Shown in pieces: positions 10,515 to 21,137 of a stretch of 64,000 nucleotides of DNA. This stretch comes from Bryum argenteum. Its lineage: Eukaryota; Streptophyta; Bryopsida; Bryales; Bryaceae. The stretch lies in the NCBI GenBank assembly GCA_037043015.1, contig CM073330.1:15394512-15458511 (forward strand). Reading direction: 5' to 3'. How positions within the stretch are numbered: position 1 is the first letter of the stretch; each line of letters opens with the position of its first letter. Position numbers and translations under genes: made by a program. The notes below the pieces were generated by a model, which saw only the letters and a program-made list of their open reading frames with translations, made no database searches and was not told the DNA's origin.

Positions 10515-12338
10515 TCGCACCCCCAGCAGGTGTCCACGGAGGGGCGGTGCCCATGGAAATAGAAGAAGTGCCCCGACCGCTTGAAGGAGCAAAGGATCCC
10601 GATCGGCGGTGCCATTCCGGAGAACGGGGAGGGAGAACGAGCCGCGACTCCCCTCGGAAGCGGATACCTCGGGAGAACCGGGATTACCCGGTCCCTCCGA
10701 GGTGGAAAGGTGGTGGAAGGAGAGGTGAACCCCTCTCAACAACCGGATGAGCACCCGGATGGCGATGTCGGAGGAGAAGGGCAAGACTCCGAACAAGGTT
10801 GAAGAGGTAATACCTCACCCGGAGGCCCAAGTCAACGAGGTGGGAGATCCGGGCGAACAAGGGCAGCAGGAGGAGCCCGAGGTCCTCAAGAGGAAGTTGA
10901 GGTCCAACCCGTGGGCCCCTCAGTGCAGTGGAGGAACCCGTGGTTCCTCATGAAGAAGAGGAAGTCCACCCCGTGCCCCCTCCATCGAAGTTGAAGGCAC
11001 TCCGGGACGAGTGGAAGAGCCGGAGGACGCAGTAAAATCCGAGATTTTACATCCGGGTTGATCGGGAGGGAGATTCCTCCCGCGAGTTGTTGTGAGCCCT
11101 TCCGGGATGAATACGCCGCCGTCAAACCCCTCGAGCCGACCCACGCCGCCGGAAGAAGACACTAGTCGAAGTAGTTAGTTAGGTTAGAATGGGTAGGATT
11201 AGTAGGTGCCTTTTTGGCCACTCACCGGGAATCTCGGAAGCCCGAGAATTCCGGATCGATAGGGTTTCGGGAAAACCGGGACCCTCTGTACCTTACCAAG
11301 ACTCTGCGGAGTCCTTCGGGTCTTCTGTGTTCCGCACTGTGAGTAAAGGTTGATCTTTGCACCTAAAATTCGTGATTGTGTGTAAGTCGTGATCTTGTAA
11401 TTGTGTGTGCGTAGTTGATGTCTCGAGCCGGGTCGTGGATACGGGAAGTCCCTCGTAGATTCGGTGGTTGCAATCCCGGAACCCGGGAGAGGTCTCTAGG
11501 AGAGTGTGAGTCGGTGAGAGGTCCGTGTAAGAAGTACTAGAGCATATCTGGGAGTAGTCGTCACCTAGGAAGGTGATACACTAACCGGGTTGGGGTGAGG
11601 TACTAGGGTTAGCAAGAAACGCTAACACGATTGCCAACCTCCCGAATGGGATGTTCGGTTGAGGAAAGCCTCTCCCGGGAGTAGGGTACGAACCCGGTTC
11701 TATGTTATTGGAACTCTAATGGATTAAGTGGCGGGATACCACCCTTTGTGATCCGGTCACGAGTAAACAACCCCCTCGTTGGCTCAGATTAGGGAGGAAA
11801 CCGGGCCACCTCTTGTGTGTGACCCACTTGTTTGGGTGAGAATCCAGATAGTGGCAGTAGTAGCAAGGAAGGAACTCCCAGAGAGAAGGAAAGGGTAGTC
11901 GAGATACTAAGGGTGGAACTCCGGACACCTTAATCAACCGGTAGGGAGCGACATTCCGCGCTCTTCCAAATAAATAGGAAAGACCCCTCCGAGGATTTAC
12001 GGAGGTTAAACTAAATCACCACAGGATACTAAGTCCCCCTCCCGGACGGGAGGCCGTTCAATCTAGAAAACCACCGGATCGGACGCAAAAATTTGGTTTC
12101 CTTGGGGTTTTGGGTTTGGGAGCTAGTCAGACCCCAACCCCTCCCCGAGTTCCCTAATCCGGTAGATTAGAACGTTTTCTGTCGTTGTAGCGTCCATAGG
12201 TTGTTGGTCCGGATTTCATTTGGTCTTCACACTTCACAGAATCTCCGTGGAACGTTACCCGGAAGGCGAACCATTTTGCTTGGTTGTATAAGTAAAATTG
12301 TGCTGCTTTTGGTCTTCTCGGTATGGTAACTCACGACA
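10515..12338. other. Non-coding right part of the GC-rich insertion
   Basis: About 1.8 kb without a convincing ORF. Short frames at 10581-10953 are probably a frameshifted continuation of the gag-like protein (acidic, proline-rich). From 11160 to the right end I see no coding signal. Confidence 0.4.
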
Positions 12339-12481
12339 GAGGAGGAAGCCTCCTCTACATATCTCCTAACCATGTGGGATAACTCACCACTAAGGGCTGC
12401 CTGTGACTACAAGCAACATCTTATGGAGTCAATGAACTAACTTATTGCATAGTTCTACTCCTATGCCTCCATGTACACTAT

Positions 12482-15055
12482 CTACTCTAATAGGTACATG
12501 TTTCTCAACATGAGGGCCTTGTACCCTTCTTCCATCGCCACCTCCCACTTGCTTGCATCTTCACAATTCAACACCTCTCCAAGTGTAGATGGGTCTCCAA
12601 GGAATGCCACATTCGCTTGGTCTTCATTTGGAGGAGGAAGAATGTGGTTCATCCACCAATCTCCAAGTGGCTTGCGAGTCCTTGTAGGATATCTTGGCTC
12701 CTCTAAAGGCTGCCCCCGTGGCTTCTCCATGGGCTGGTCCTTCTCTTGCTCCTTTGGTGGGCAAGTAGTTGATATCTTCTTGCGTTGCAGTAACACGACC
12801 TCCTCCTTGGGTTCTTCCAAATGATCTTCATCTTCATCTCCCACTTCTTCAATGTGCAGTCTTGGAGTTGAGCCCATACTTTGGGCTGGTCCTCCACTTC
12901 TCCCACTTGGGCTCACTTCCAAGCAGTTCAAATCAGCTCCTCCGTCTTCCAAGAATGTTACATCTCTACACTTGATGATGGCCTTGGTGTCCACACGCAT
13001 CAGCCTATAGGCCTTGGTTCCCTCACAATACCCAAGAAAGAGACACTTGATGCCCTTGGCATCCAACTTGGTCCTCTTTGCATTTGGAACCAACGCATAC
13101 GCAATGCAACCAAAAACACGCATATGGGACACATGCGGCCTCTCTCCTCTCCAAGCCTCTTGAGGTGTCTTGCTTACCAATGCTTGAGTGGGGCAGCGGT
13201 TCCTTGTGTGCACCGCATTGCTCACGGCCTCACCCCATAGCTCATACTTCAGCCCTTGGCCATGAATCATGGCCCTTGCCATCTCCACAATGGTGCGGTT
13301 TGCACGCTCCGCAACACCATTTTGTTGAGGCGTGTAAGGGGCTGAAGTGTGGTGCTCAATGCCATGGGCTTTGAGGAAGTTCGCAAAAGCCTTGGACACA
13401 TACTCCCCTCCATTATCCGACCGCAGCACCTTCACCTTGCAATCAGATTGGGCCTCCACAAGCGCCTTCCAAGTCTCAAAACGCCCAAACACCTCACTCT
13501 TGCACTTCAGCATATACACCCATATTTTGCGTGAGAAATCATCTATAAAGGTGACAAAATACCTTGCTCCTCCAATGGAAGTGGTCTTCATTGGCCCGCA
13601 CACGTCCGAATGCACCAACTCCAACTTCATGGGGGCCCTTGTTGCTCCATCCTTGGGGAAGGGCTGCCTTGCTTGCTTGCCCTCAGTGCATCTCTTGCAA
13701 GCCATGGAACTCCAATCGTGCTTGCAAGAAGAGAGGTCCAGCCCCTTCACAATGTGTTGGAGGCCCTTCAAGCTCTTCAAATTCAAGTGCCCAAGCCTCC
13801 TATGTCAAAGATTCACAAGCTCTTCATGGGCTGATCCATGAGCCACACAAGCAAATGAACTCCCATTCACCTTGGTGAATTTGAGTAGATACAAATTGCC
13901 CTCACGAGGAGCTGATGCAATCAAAGCACCACTTGGTGACCTCACAACACACCCCACATTGTTGAATTGCACCTTCAAACCTCCCATAGCCAATTTGCTT
14001 ACCGAAAGCAAGTTGGCATGCAACTTGGGCACATGGAGCACCTCACGGATGGTGATTCTCTTGGGCTGGCCCTTGTCTTGCACCTCCACATGCACCTCTC
14101 CAATGCCAAGTGCTTCTACCATGCCATTGTCTCCCATGTAAATCTTCTTGCCGGAAATCGGATGATAGGTATGAAAGGCATCTCAATGGCTGGTCATCTG
14201 TTGTGTAGCCCCCGAATCCACAATCCAAGTGAACATGTCGGCCTTCTCTCCTCCTCCATGTGCGGCAAAGGCGAAATCCTCCTCATCCTCCACTTTGGAT
14301 GCTTGATGTGCACTCTCCTTGCCTTGGGCTTGGTTGGCCCTACAATACTTAGCAATGTGGCCTGGTTTGCCACACTTGAAGCATTTCCTTGTCTCCTTAA
14401 AAGCCTTTGTGTTGCCTCCCTTGGCAAATCTTGAGACAAGGGCTGATCCCTCTCCTTGGGGCTCATTCTCCTTGCGCTTGGTGACCTCGTGCATCAAACG
14501 GGCTGTAACAAACTCCAAAGTCAGCTCCTTCATTGGCCTTGTCTCTAAAGCCGTGATGAGGAACTCAAACGATGGTGGCAAGCTCTCCAACAATGTCATG
14601 ACCACATCTCCTTCCGTGACGGGTGCCTCCAAGCAAGCCAACTCATGAGCCAATGCCTTGATCTTGTTGACATGATCAAACAAGGCATCCTCCTCTTGCA
14701 TCTTGGTAGTGAAGAAGCGCCGCCGAAGAAATAGGATGTTGGAGAGACTCTTGGTCTCATGGATATTGCAAAGCGTACTCCATGCTTCTGCTGGTGTCTT
14801 GCAATGGCGGATGTGTGCAATTTGCTGATCCGCAAGATTGGTCACAATGAGAGCAAAGGCCTTCTTCTCCTTCCTCTCAAACGCCTTCTTGGTCTTGAGA
14901 TCCGCATCAGCACTTGGAGGCTCCTCACTCCCATCCGCCACATCCCACAAGTCCTTCTCCGCAAGAATCATCTCCATCTTGAACTTCCACATGCCAAAGT
15001 TGACACCGTTGAACTTGTCGATGATGCGCACGCCATCTCCATCACTTGCAGCCAT
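12482..15055 (-). pseudogene. Ty1/copia polyprotein, copy C, lacking RT and RNase H
   Basis: This minus-strand family-1 element starts at ATG 15055 (MAASDGDGVRIIDKFNG). One reading frame runs the whole length and is broken only by two in-frame TGA codons, at 14183-14185 (after QQMTSH) and 13805-13807 (after EELVNL). Domains in order are gag, CCHC (CFKCGKPGHIAKYC), protease (VDSGAT), GAG-pre-integrase and integrase (HSDVCGP, SDNGGEY, TPQQNGVAERANR). After the pre-RT motif DASKWEVAMEEGYKAL the frame passes straight into LTR sequence (MLRNMYLLE, stop), so RT and RNase H are deleted. Both TGA codons occur at the same places in copy A but not in copy B. The 3' LTR is the split copy at 7797-12510 and the 5' LTR is 16197-16440. 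Confidence 0.9.
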
Positions 15056-16182
15056 GTTGAAGTAGCTCCCACTTGTTGGCAGCACCTAACGAGGGTAGAG
15101 GAGTTGAAAAACTCAACTCAAGCTCCCCACAATCCCTAAAAACAAAGGCAATGGCACTGAAATTGCACCAACCAGCCCTTGCAAGATCCTCACAAGGAGC
15201 TCTCAACCTATGGACCACAAGAAACACCTCTCTCAAGTATATCACCACACTCACCACCAAATCAAACCCCAATCTTGCTCACAACACCCACATGAGCTTC
15301 CTAGGCAAGAACTTCTTCAATTCAGCCACTAACTCACAATGTCTTCACACAAATTGTGCAATCCACACCTCAAGGAGCTAAGAGACTCCCAATCAGCCCT
15401 TGCAAGAGATCTAATATGTGCAAATGACTCTAATTTGCTCACAATCACTCCACAAAGCTCACAAGGGCTGAATTCAGCCCTAATGGACACTCAAACTTGC
15501 CCTAATCACTCACGCAAGTGTAATCAGCTCTCTTGCAATCACAAATGCAAGAAGCTCGCCTCACTCACTCAAAAGGGTGCAAATCAGCCCTCTCCAACTC
15601 ACCAATGCACTCACTTCATCAAATCAGATCTAGATCTAGATCTAGATCTCTCTCCAACTCTCCAATGCTCAAAAGTTCCACATTCACTCACAAGAGCACA
15701 AATCAGCCCTTGATCAACTCAACAATGCACAAATGTGCAACATTCTCTCACAAGAGCTCAAATCAGCACTCTAATGAATGGCAAACTCCTCATTCAACTC
15801 AAAGATGCTCCCAATGCACTCTAAACACTCTCACAAGATTGCAATTGCCTCAATTGCAATCCCTAATGCACCCAAGTGCACAATCAGCCCTAATTGGCTC
15901 CCAATGTGCAAATCTAAGCACAAACTCAATCAAAGAGCATGCAACCAGCCCTAACAAGGTGTGATCTCTCTCAAAACACAACCTCACACTCAAATGCACT
16001 CAACAACTCCAACTTCAGCCAACAAACTCCAAAGAAAATGCACTTCAAGACTTCTCCATTGGAAATGGACTTACACCAATTGGTTTGAAGGTGCACATGT
16101 AAACAAGGCTGGTTTTGTCCCACAAGCTCCAAGATCCTCTCCAAATGATGTGAATTTCTGCTTCAAGCGCACCACCACGTGC
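15056..16182 (-). other. Untranslated leader of copia copy C
   Basis: About 1.1 kb homologous to the leader of copy B, with the same recurring AATCAGCCCT motif. It has a longer GATCTA hexanucleotide run near 15627-15650 than copy B. No coding signal. Confidence 0.6.
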
Positions 16183-16196
16183 ATGGGCCCATAACC
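16183..16196 (-). other. Primer-binding site of copy C (one mismatch)
   Basis: On the minus strand it reads GGTTATGGGCCCAT directly after the LTR end. It differs at its last base from the copy B site, which matches the anticodon arm of initiator tRNA-Met. Confidence 0.65.
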
Positions 16197-16440
16197 GATT
16201 AAGATTTGAAGGGAAAGACTTTACTTAGATGGTATTGGATAACATCAGCAATGCATGGGCTGAATACAAGTAGGAGGAAGCCTCCTCTAGTTGTTTCCTA
16301 ACCATGTGGGATAACTCACCACTATGGGCTGCCTTTGATTACAAGCAACACCTAATGGAGTCTACGAACTAACTAAGTGTGTAGTTCTACTCCTAACACT
16401 CCATGTACACTATCTACTCCAATAGGTACATGTTTCTCAA
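16197..16440 (-). repeat. Copia family-1 LTR (5' LTR of copy C)
   Basis: About 244 bp, uninterrupted, and the best local reference for the LTR split at 7797-12510. Its outer end lacks the last two bases of the expected TGTTGAGA terminus, because it is joined at 16440/16441 to gag sequence of another copia family. Confidence 0.8.
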
Positions 16441-17882
16441 GAGGTTGATGGATGAAGTCTCCAAGAGGAAGGAGAAGGGTGCTCAAAGTGGTGAGGCAGC
16501 GTTGGTGGCAGCCCAAAAGAAAGGGAGGATGTCAAATGAGCCAAGGTTGTGCTACAATTGTGGCAAACGGGGCCACTTTGCAAGAAATTGCTTCGAAGAC
16601 AAGAACAAGAAGGATAGTGCCAATGTTGCAAGAAACAAAGTCAATGAGGAGGATTATGCGTTCCTAAGCGCCGTTGTTGCAAAAAATGAGGAGATGTGGG
16701 AGGAGCATGCCTTTGCTAATGGAGATGGAGATGACAACACCATGGCCAAGTGGATCATGGATTCGGGAGCCACCAAGCACATGTCACCTCATAGGGCAGC
16801 ATTCCAAACATATGAGGTAATATCACCACTACGAAATGTGCACTTGGGAGATAATAGAATTGTGCATGCGGTTGGAATCGGCACTATTGTTGAAGAGGTG
16901 ATGGTGATGGGAGTGAAGCTCAGGATCAAGATAACGGAGGTGCTCCACATCCCCAAGTTAAAGAGGAACTTGATCTCCGTAGCTAAGCTTGCTCTAAAAG
17001 GTTTGAAGGTGGCGTTTGATGATGATGCATGCATTGTGAGGGGAGCCAATAGGAAGGTGATTGCAAGATTGCCTAGAGTAGGGAGTTTGTATGAAATGCC
17101 CTTCTCCATGCATGAAATGGCCAATGTGGCAAATAAAATGTCAAAATCAGCTCCTGTGGACCGTTGGCATAGAAACCATAGGCATTTAAATGTAAAAAGC
17201 GTCAAGGCCATTGAAAGCATGGAGAGTGACATGCAAATCAAGTGTCGTGACGAGGTGTTTGCCGAAGAGGTCACTTTTGAAGATGCAAATGTGGAGATGC
17301 ATCCAAGTGGGAGTTTAGAGTCACCTACGGTGATTATGGTGGATGCGCCTCCAATTTCAGCACGCTTTATACAAGAGGCAAAAGTTGGAGAGGAACCAAA
17401 TGAAATGCAAGAGTCACAAGAGACACAAGAGGAGGGGGTGGTGCAAGAGAGTCAACCACCACATGAGGAGATACGAGAAGGGCAGCGTGCACATAGCTCA
17501 AGGTACCTAAGAAGGGAGAAGTGGCCACTTGGTGAGTGGTGGTTGAATCACATTTTTCCACCAAGCAAAGAAGTAGAACATGCAAATGTAGCTTCTTTTG
17601 ATGAATCTTTGAGCTTGGGTGATGCTTTGCAAAGTGTGGATGCAAGCAAGTGGGAGTTGGCCATGCGAGAGGAGTATGCATCTCTAATGACCTATGGCAC
17701 ATGAGACTTAGCCCCTTTGCCAAAAGGCCACACGAGTGCTAAAGCATGGAGAGGTGAACTTGTGGTGTTACCCAACGGAGGAGATAGTGGTTGGTGGGTT
17801 GATGAAGAAAGTTGCTAAGGTGGGCACTAGAAGATTACAATGTGATGGGATGGCGAGATGGAAACTACTCGCAAAGTGGGAG
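16441..17882 (+). pseudogene. Ty1/copia family-2 polyprotein, copy E, internally deleted
   Basis: This plus-strand element lacks the first part of gag. It shows KRLMDEVSKRKEK, a CCHC knuckle (CYNCGKRGHFARNC), a protease site (WIMDSGATKH) and a GAG-pre-integrase remnant (WHRNHRHLNVKS). It then jumps in frame, near 17245, over the whole integrase core to the post-integrase segment (CRDEVFAEEVTFED) and the start of RT (DASKWELAMREEYASLM), ending at a TGA near 17702. A further deletion joins this to a 3'-terminal remnant just before the LTR at 17883. The open frame begins upstream in the LTR at 16403, giving a continuous 433-codon chimeric ORF (MYTIYSNRYMFL from antisense LTR, then gag). RT and RNase H are gone. 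Confidence 0.85.
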
Positions 17883-18083
17883 TGTTAGAGAGAGGTTGCT
17901 CGTAGTTTATAAGAGCAACTAATAGTTATTAAAATATGATATAGTAAGCAATAGAAGCTAGGTGTTAGTCCTCTAGAGTGTGTGAAGAGGGCTGGTCCTA
18001 AGAGCCTTAGAGAGTGGAGAGAGGCCTTAGCCTTTAGGTTATTCCATATTGATTGTAGCACCATGTGCCTACCTATGGATATA

Positions 18084-18107
18084 CAGTGTGTGGCAAAACT
18101 GAGTCAA
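18084..18107 (+). repeat. Left terminal inverted repeat of the Tc1/mariner element
   Basis: The 24 bp match the complement of 19681-19704 without mismatch. The two ends diverge from the next bases inward. Confidence 0.93.
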
Positions 18108-18488
18108 CCTTGTTGAAAGAGATTATTTGGCCGTCAATTCCTAACAACTCAATAAATGAAATGACTATTTTTAACATGGAGGACATATAATATGGAGTGT
18201 ATTAGTTGACATAGCATCCATGGTGACATATAAAAAAGTTATAAGGAGATACATGTCTTCCAACACATACACTTGGCTTGACTCAGTTTTGCATGGCATG
18301 CCATAATAAATGCAATGAAGTGGTAAAAATTGGATGGAAGACTTTTATGACCAGATTGGCATGGGTACAAGGAGTGTCTATCTTGACATACTCCATGTCA
18401 ACTTAGTGCACATTGTAAGCAGAGTGTGAGGACAGACCATGGTGCACTTAGATGAGCTTTGTGGTAGTGCTCGAAAAGACCTTGATAA

Positions 18489-19463
18489 CTCCATTTTGGT
18501 GATGTTTGCAGTGGTAGGACTACAAGAGATGTAGCACATGAGTTGCAGGTGTCTCAGAGCCATGTTGCAAGACTTAGAAAGAAGAGATTATGTGATTTGT
18601 CAGCTAGTAGTGGTGGTAGACCACAAGTGCTAAGTGATGCACATAAGAGAGCATGTGTTCGTGCTGTCACATCAGGAGGTTTTGAAAATGCTACACAAGT
18701 TGCCCAACATGTACGCAAGGAATGCCATGTTACTGTGAGTGTTGATATAGTGCGAAGGACTTTACGTGCAGCAGGCTTGAGATCAAAAGTGAAGCAGAAG
18801 AAACCAAAATTGAACCAGAAACACATTAAGGATCGACTTGAATTTGCTAGGCGCCATCAACATTGGACCGTTGGTGACTGGAAGCATGTCATCTTTTCTG
18901 ATGAGACCAAGGTAAATCGATTTTGCTCAGATGGTCGTAGTTGGTGTTGGATTCGCAATGAACAATCTTGTGATTCAAGACAAGTGCAAGAGACTGTGAA
19001 GTTTGGCGGTGGTTCAGTGATGGTATGGGGTTGCATGACATTCCATGGCCTTGGTATGTTATGTAGAATCGAAGGAAGAATGGATCAACATCAATATAAA
19101 GAAATCTTGCAAAGAGATTTATTGTATACCATCTGTGCATATGATCTTGATCCTTCAAATTTGATTTTTCAGCATGACAATGATCCCAAACATACAGCAA
19201 AAAGTGTTCGGCAATGGTTGAGATCACAAAATTTTGATGTTCTTAAGTGGCCTGCACAATCTCCTGACTTGAATCCAATTGAGCATCTTTGGGCTGGACT
19301 GAAACGTCGTCTTAACCAGTATGAAAGGGCTCCAACAGAAATTTTAGAATTGTGGGAGCGTATTGAGGAGTGTTGGGCTTCTTTAGCAAAAGAGGAGTGT
19401 AGGAGGTTGTATGAAAACATGCCAAGGCGGATCCAAGCAGTTTTAGCCGCTAAAGGCAAGTAG
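18489..19463 (+). CDS. Tc1-family transposase (DD34E), N-terminus probably frameshifted
   Basis: This cut-and-paste DNA transposase excises and inserts its element at TA sites. Helix-turn-helix DNA-binding sequence is visible (RDVAHELQVSQSHVARLRKK) with a GGRP hook, followed by a second paired-like domain. The DDE core has the first Asp in FSDETKVNRF, the second in FQHDNDPKHTAK and the Glu in SPDLNPIEHLW, with 34 residues between the last two. The C-terminus is intact to a TAG near 19463. The frame opens after a TAA at 18486-18488 and has no ATG before the catalytic core. The natural start looks like ATG 18439 in another frame (MVHLDELCGSARKDL), so a 1-nt indel near 18485 probably separates them. 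The catalytic part is unbroken, so recent activity is plausible. Confidence 0.9.
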   Translation, partial: LHFGDVCSGRTTRDVAHELQVSQSHVARLRKKRLCDLSASSGGRPQVLSDAHKRACVRAVTSGGFENATQVAQHVRKECHVTVSVDIVRRTLRAAGLRSKVKQKKPKLNQKHIKDRLEFARRHQHWTVGDWKHVIFSDETKVNRFCSDGRSWCWIRNEQSCDSRQVQETVKFGGGSVMVWGCMTFHGLGMLCRIEGRMDQHQYKEILQRDLLYTICAYDLDPSNLIFQHDNDPKHTAKSVRQWLRSQNFDVLKWPAQSPDLNPIEHLWAGLKRRLNQYERAPTEILELWERIEECWASLAKEECRRLYENMPRRIQAVLAAKGK

Positions 19464-19680
19464 ACAAAATATTGAGTTGCTTTTTGATAGTGGATGCAAA
19501 AGTGAGTCAAGGAACATAGTTTCCTTTTAATGTAATTTTCTTGTACATTTCAATGTAAGAAGGAACTTCTTCTCCATCAAATTGTAGCCCATTCAAATTG
19601 CTATATTGCACAATTTACACATTCTAAAAATCTATTGCCAAGTTTTCCACATTGCTAATCAAATTACGAATTTCAAGAGT

Positions 19681-19704
19681 TTGACTCAGTTTTGCCACAC
19701 ACTG
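19681..19704 (-). repeat. Right terminal inverted repeat of the Tc1/mariner element
   Basis: Perfect inverse of 18084-18107, followed by the duplicated TA. Confidence 0.93.
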
Positions 19705-19813
19705 TATAAGAAAGGGCTTGGAATGAGTATGTATCTCACTCAAGCATTCATTCCTCTTCTTGTTTGTAAGCTTTGATTGTTTGTATTCCTTCTCTCTCTA
19801 TTGAGCTTCAATA

Positions 19814-20891
19814 GTTGCCTCTCGATGCCATGTGCTTGGAAGAAGCGCTCAAAGGCCTTGAAAGTGAACTCCCCTCCATTGTCCGATCGAAACGCCTTGA
19901 TCTTGTGATCCGATTGCTTCTCCACCAGCGCCTTGAACTCCACAAATTTGGCAAACACCTCTTCCTTGGACTTCAACACGTACACCCATACCTTCCTAGA
20001 GAAATCATCGATGAAAGTCACAAAGTACAAGCAACCACCTAATGAAATGGTCTTAAATGGACCACAAACATCGGAATGCACTAACTCCAATGGCTTGCTT
20101 GCACGCTGACCTCCCTCACTTGGAAATGGAGTCCTACAAAGCTTGCCTTCAATGCACCCCTCACAAATCGCTGAGTTAGATGCACCATCCTTGATTTGCA
20201 TGCCATCCACCATGCTTTCAAGGGCCTTGACACTCTTGACGTTCCAATGCCCAAGGCGTCTATGCCATAGCTCCAACGACGCTGATTGTGGCATTTGGTG
20301 TGCTACATTGGCTATTTCATGCATAGAGAAGGGCATTTCATACAAACTCCCTACTCTAGGCAATCTAGCAATCACCTTCCAATTGGCTGCCCTCACAATG
20401 CATGCATCATCATCAAAGTGCACGTTTAAACCATTTCGAGCAAGCTTTGAAACGGATAGCAAGTTTCGCTTTAACTTGGGGATGTGCAGCACCTCGTTTA
20501 TGTTGATCTTGTGCTTCACTCCCATCACCATCACCTCCTCAACAATGGTGCCAACTCCAACCGCATGCACAATGCTATCATCTCTCAAATGCACATTGCG
20601 TGGTGGTGATAATACCTCATATGTTTGGAACGCTGCCCTATGCGGTGATATGTGCTTGGTTGCTCCCGAATCCATGATCCACTTGGCCATGGTGTTGTCA
20701 TCTCCATCTCCATTAGCAAAGGCGTGCTCCTTGTCGATGTCCTCTTTACTTGCATCAACGACGCTCTTCTTCTCCTTCTTCTTGTTTCGGAAGCAATTCC
20801 TTGCAATGTGTCTCGGCTTGCCACAAACGTAACACAACCTTGGCCTTTTCTCATCCACCAAATAACCCATCGCTATGCACATACGATGCAT
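19814..20891 (-). pseudogene. Ty1/copia family-2 polyprotein, copy D, truncated
   Basis: On the minus strand this holds the end of gag with a CCHC knuckle (CYVCGKPRHIARNC, where the usual GKxGH is altered), protease (WIMDSGATKH), GAG-pre-integrase (LELWHRRLGHWNVKS) and the first two thirds of integrase (CEGCIEGKLC, HSDVCGPF, SDNGGEFTFKAF). The frame is uninterrupted. It ends abruptly at HGIERQ, where it joins the plus-oriented LTR ending at 19813 and runs on for about 25 codons of antisense LTR. Integrase C-terminus, RT and RNase H are missing. The N-terminal part of gag is also missing and is replaced by leader sequence from about 20870 upward. Its own 5' LTR and primer-binding site lie at 21124-21433. 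Confidence 0.88.
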
Positions 20892-21123
20892 CCATTGTCC
20901 TCAATATACCTCCTACCACCTCAAAATTGCATGGTTTGCCTCCAAATGCTCCAAATCACCTCCAATTGCCTCCAAATGGTTGCAACAACTCCAAATGGCT
21001 CCAAGTGCACCTCTAAAGCTCCAAGGACCTCCAAGTAGTGCAAATCCCAACAAGTGCTTGCAAAACCTCCAAGACCTCCCCAAGCCTCCAAATGTATTCC
21101 AACTCAACCTCACTACAAGAGTA
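20892..21123 (-). other. Leader remnant of copy D
   Basis: Short untranslated leader rich in the recurring motif CTCCAAATG (plus-strand reading). The similar but longer block at 22728-23421 belongs to the same leader family. Confidence 0.5.
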
Positions 21124-21137
21124 GTGGGCCCATAACC
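21124..21137 (-). other. Primer-binding site of copy D, complementary to the initiator tRNA-Met anticodon arm
   Basis: On the minus strand GGTTATGGGCCCAC follows the family-2 LTR end TTCAATA directly. The same 14-mer occurs in family 1 (7783-7796), so both families share the half-tRNA-type primer site although their LTRs differ. Confidence 0.75.

Larger units (their letters stand above)
7875..12338 (+). mobile_element. GC-rich 4.46-kb insertion with TG...CA ends, unclassified
   Basis: The boundaries come from comparison with the uninterrupted LTR copies. The inserted DNA begins TGTCGAACCC and ends TCACGACA, and it is flanked by the direct repeat GAGGA (7870-7874 and 12339-12343). The ends form a 5-bp inverted repeat TGTCG/CGACA. 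I searched for a copy of the first 150 bases at the right end and of the last 150 at the left end and saw none, so it is not a standard two-LTR element. Its composition is GC- and CCGG-rich, very unlike the host LTR. It carries one long gag-like ORF on the plus strand and no RT, integrase or transposase that I can recognise. It may be a non-autonomous retroelement derivative or a DNA transposon with TGT...ACA-type ends. Confidence 0.7.
7797..12510 (-). repeat. Copia family-1 LTR split by a 4.46-kb insertion
   Basis: The LTR halves are 7797-7874 and 12344-12510, together about 245 bp. It is the 5' LTR of copy B and at the same time the 3' LTR of copy C, so B and C form a tandem array sharing one LTR. 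The intact paralogue reads through as TACAAGTAGGAGGAAGCC (near 16265). Here the same sequence is interrupted after GAGGA, and GAGGA is repeated on the far side of the insertion. Confidence 0.85.
18084..19704 (+). mobile_element. Tc1/mariner transposon, 1.62 kb, 24-bp inverted repeats, TA duplication
   Basis: The element is flanked by TA on both sides (18082-18083 and 19705-19706). It starts CAGTGTGTGGCAAAACTGAG, and the right end is the perfect inverse over 24 bp. Position, size and the encoded DD34E transposase make it a Tc1-like element. Its insertion into an LTR dates it as younger than that LTR. Confidence 0.95.
17883..19813 (+). repeat. Copia family-2 LTR split by a Tc1/mariner element
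   Basis: The halves are 17883-18083 and 19707-19813, together about 308 bp, from TGTTAGAGAGAGG to TTGAGCTTCAATA. Uninterrupted relatives are at 21138-21433, 21664-21964, 23436-23745, 23867-24179 and 43769-44091. The transposon sits in the conserved stretch CCTATGGATATATAAG. Downstream of this plus-oriented LTR lies minus-strand integrase of copy D, an inverted recombinant arrangement. Confidence 0.85.
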
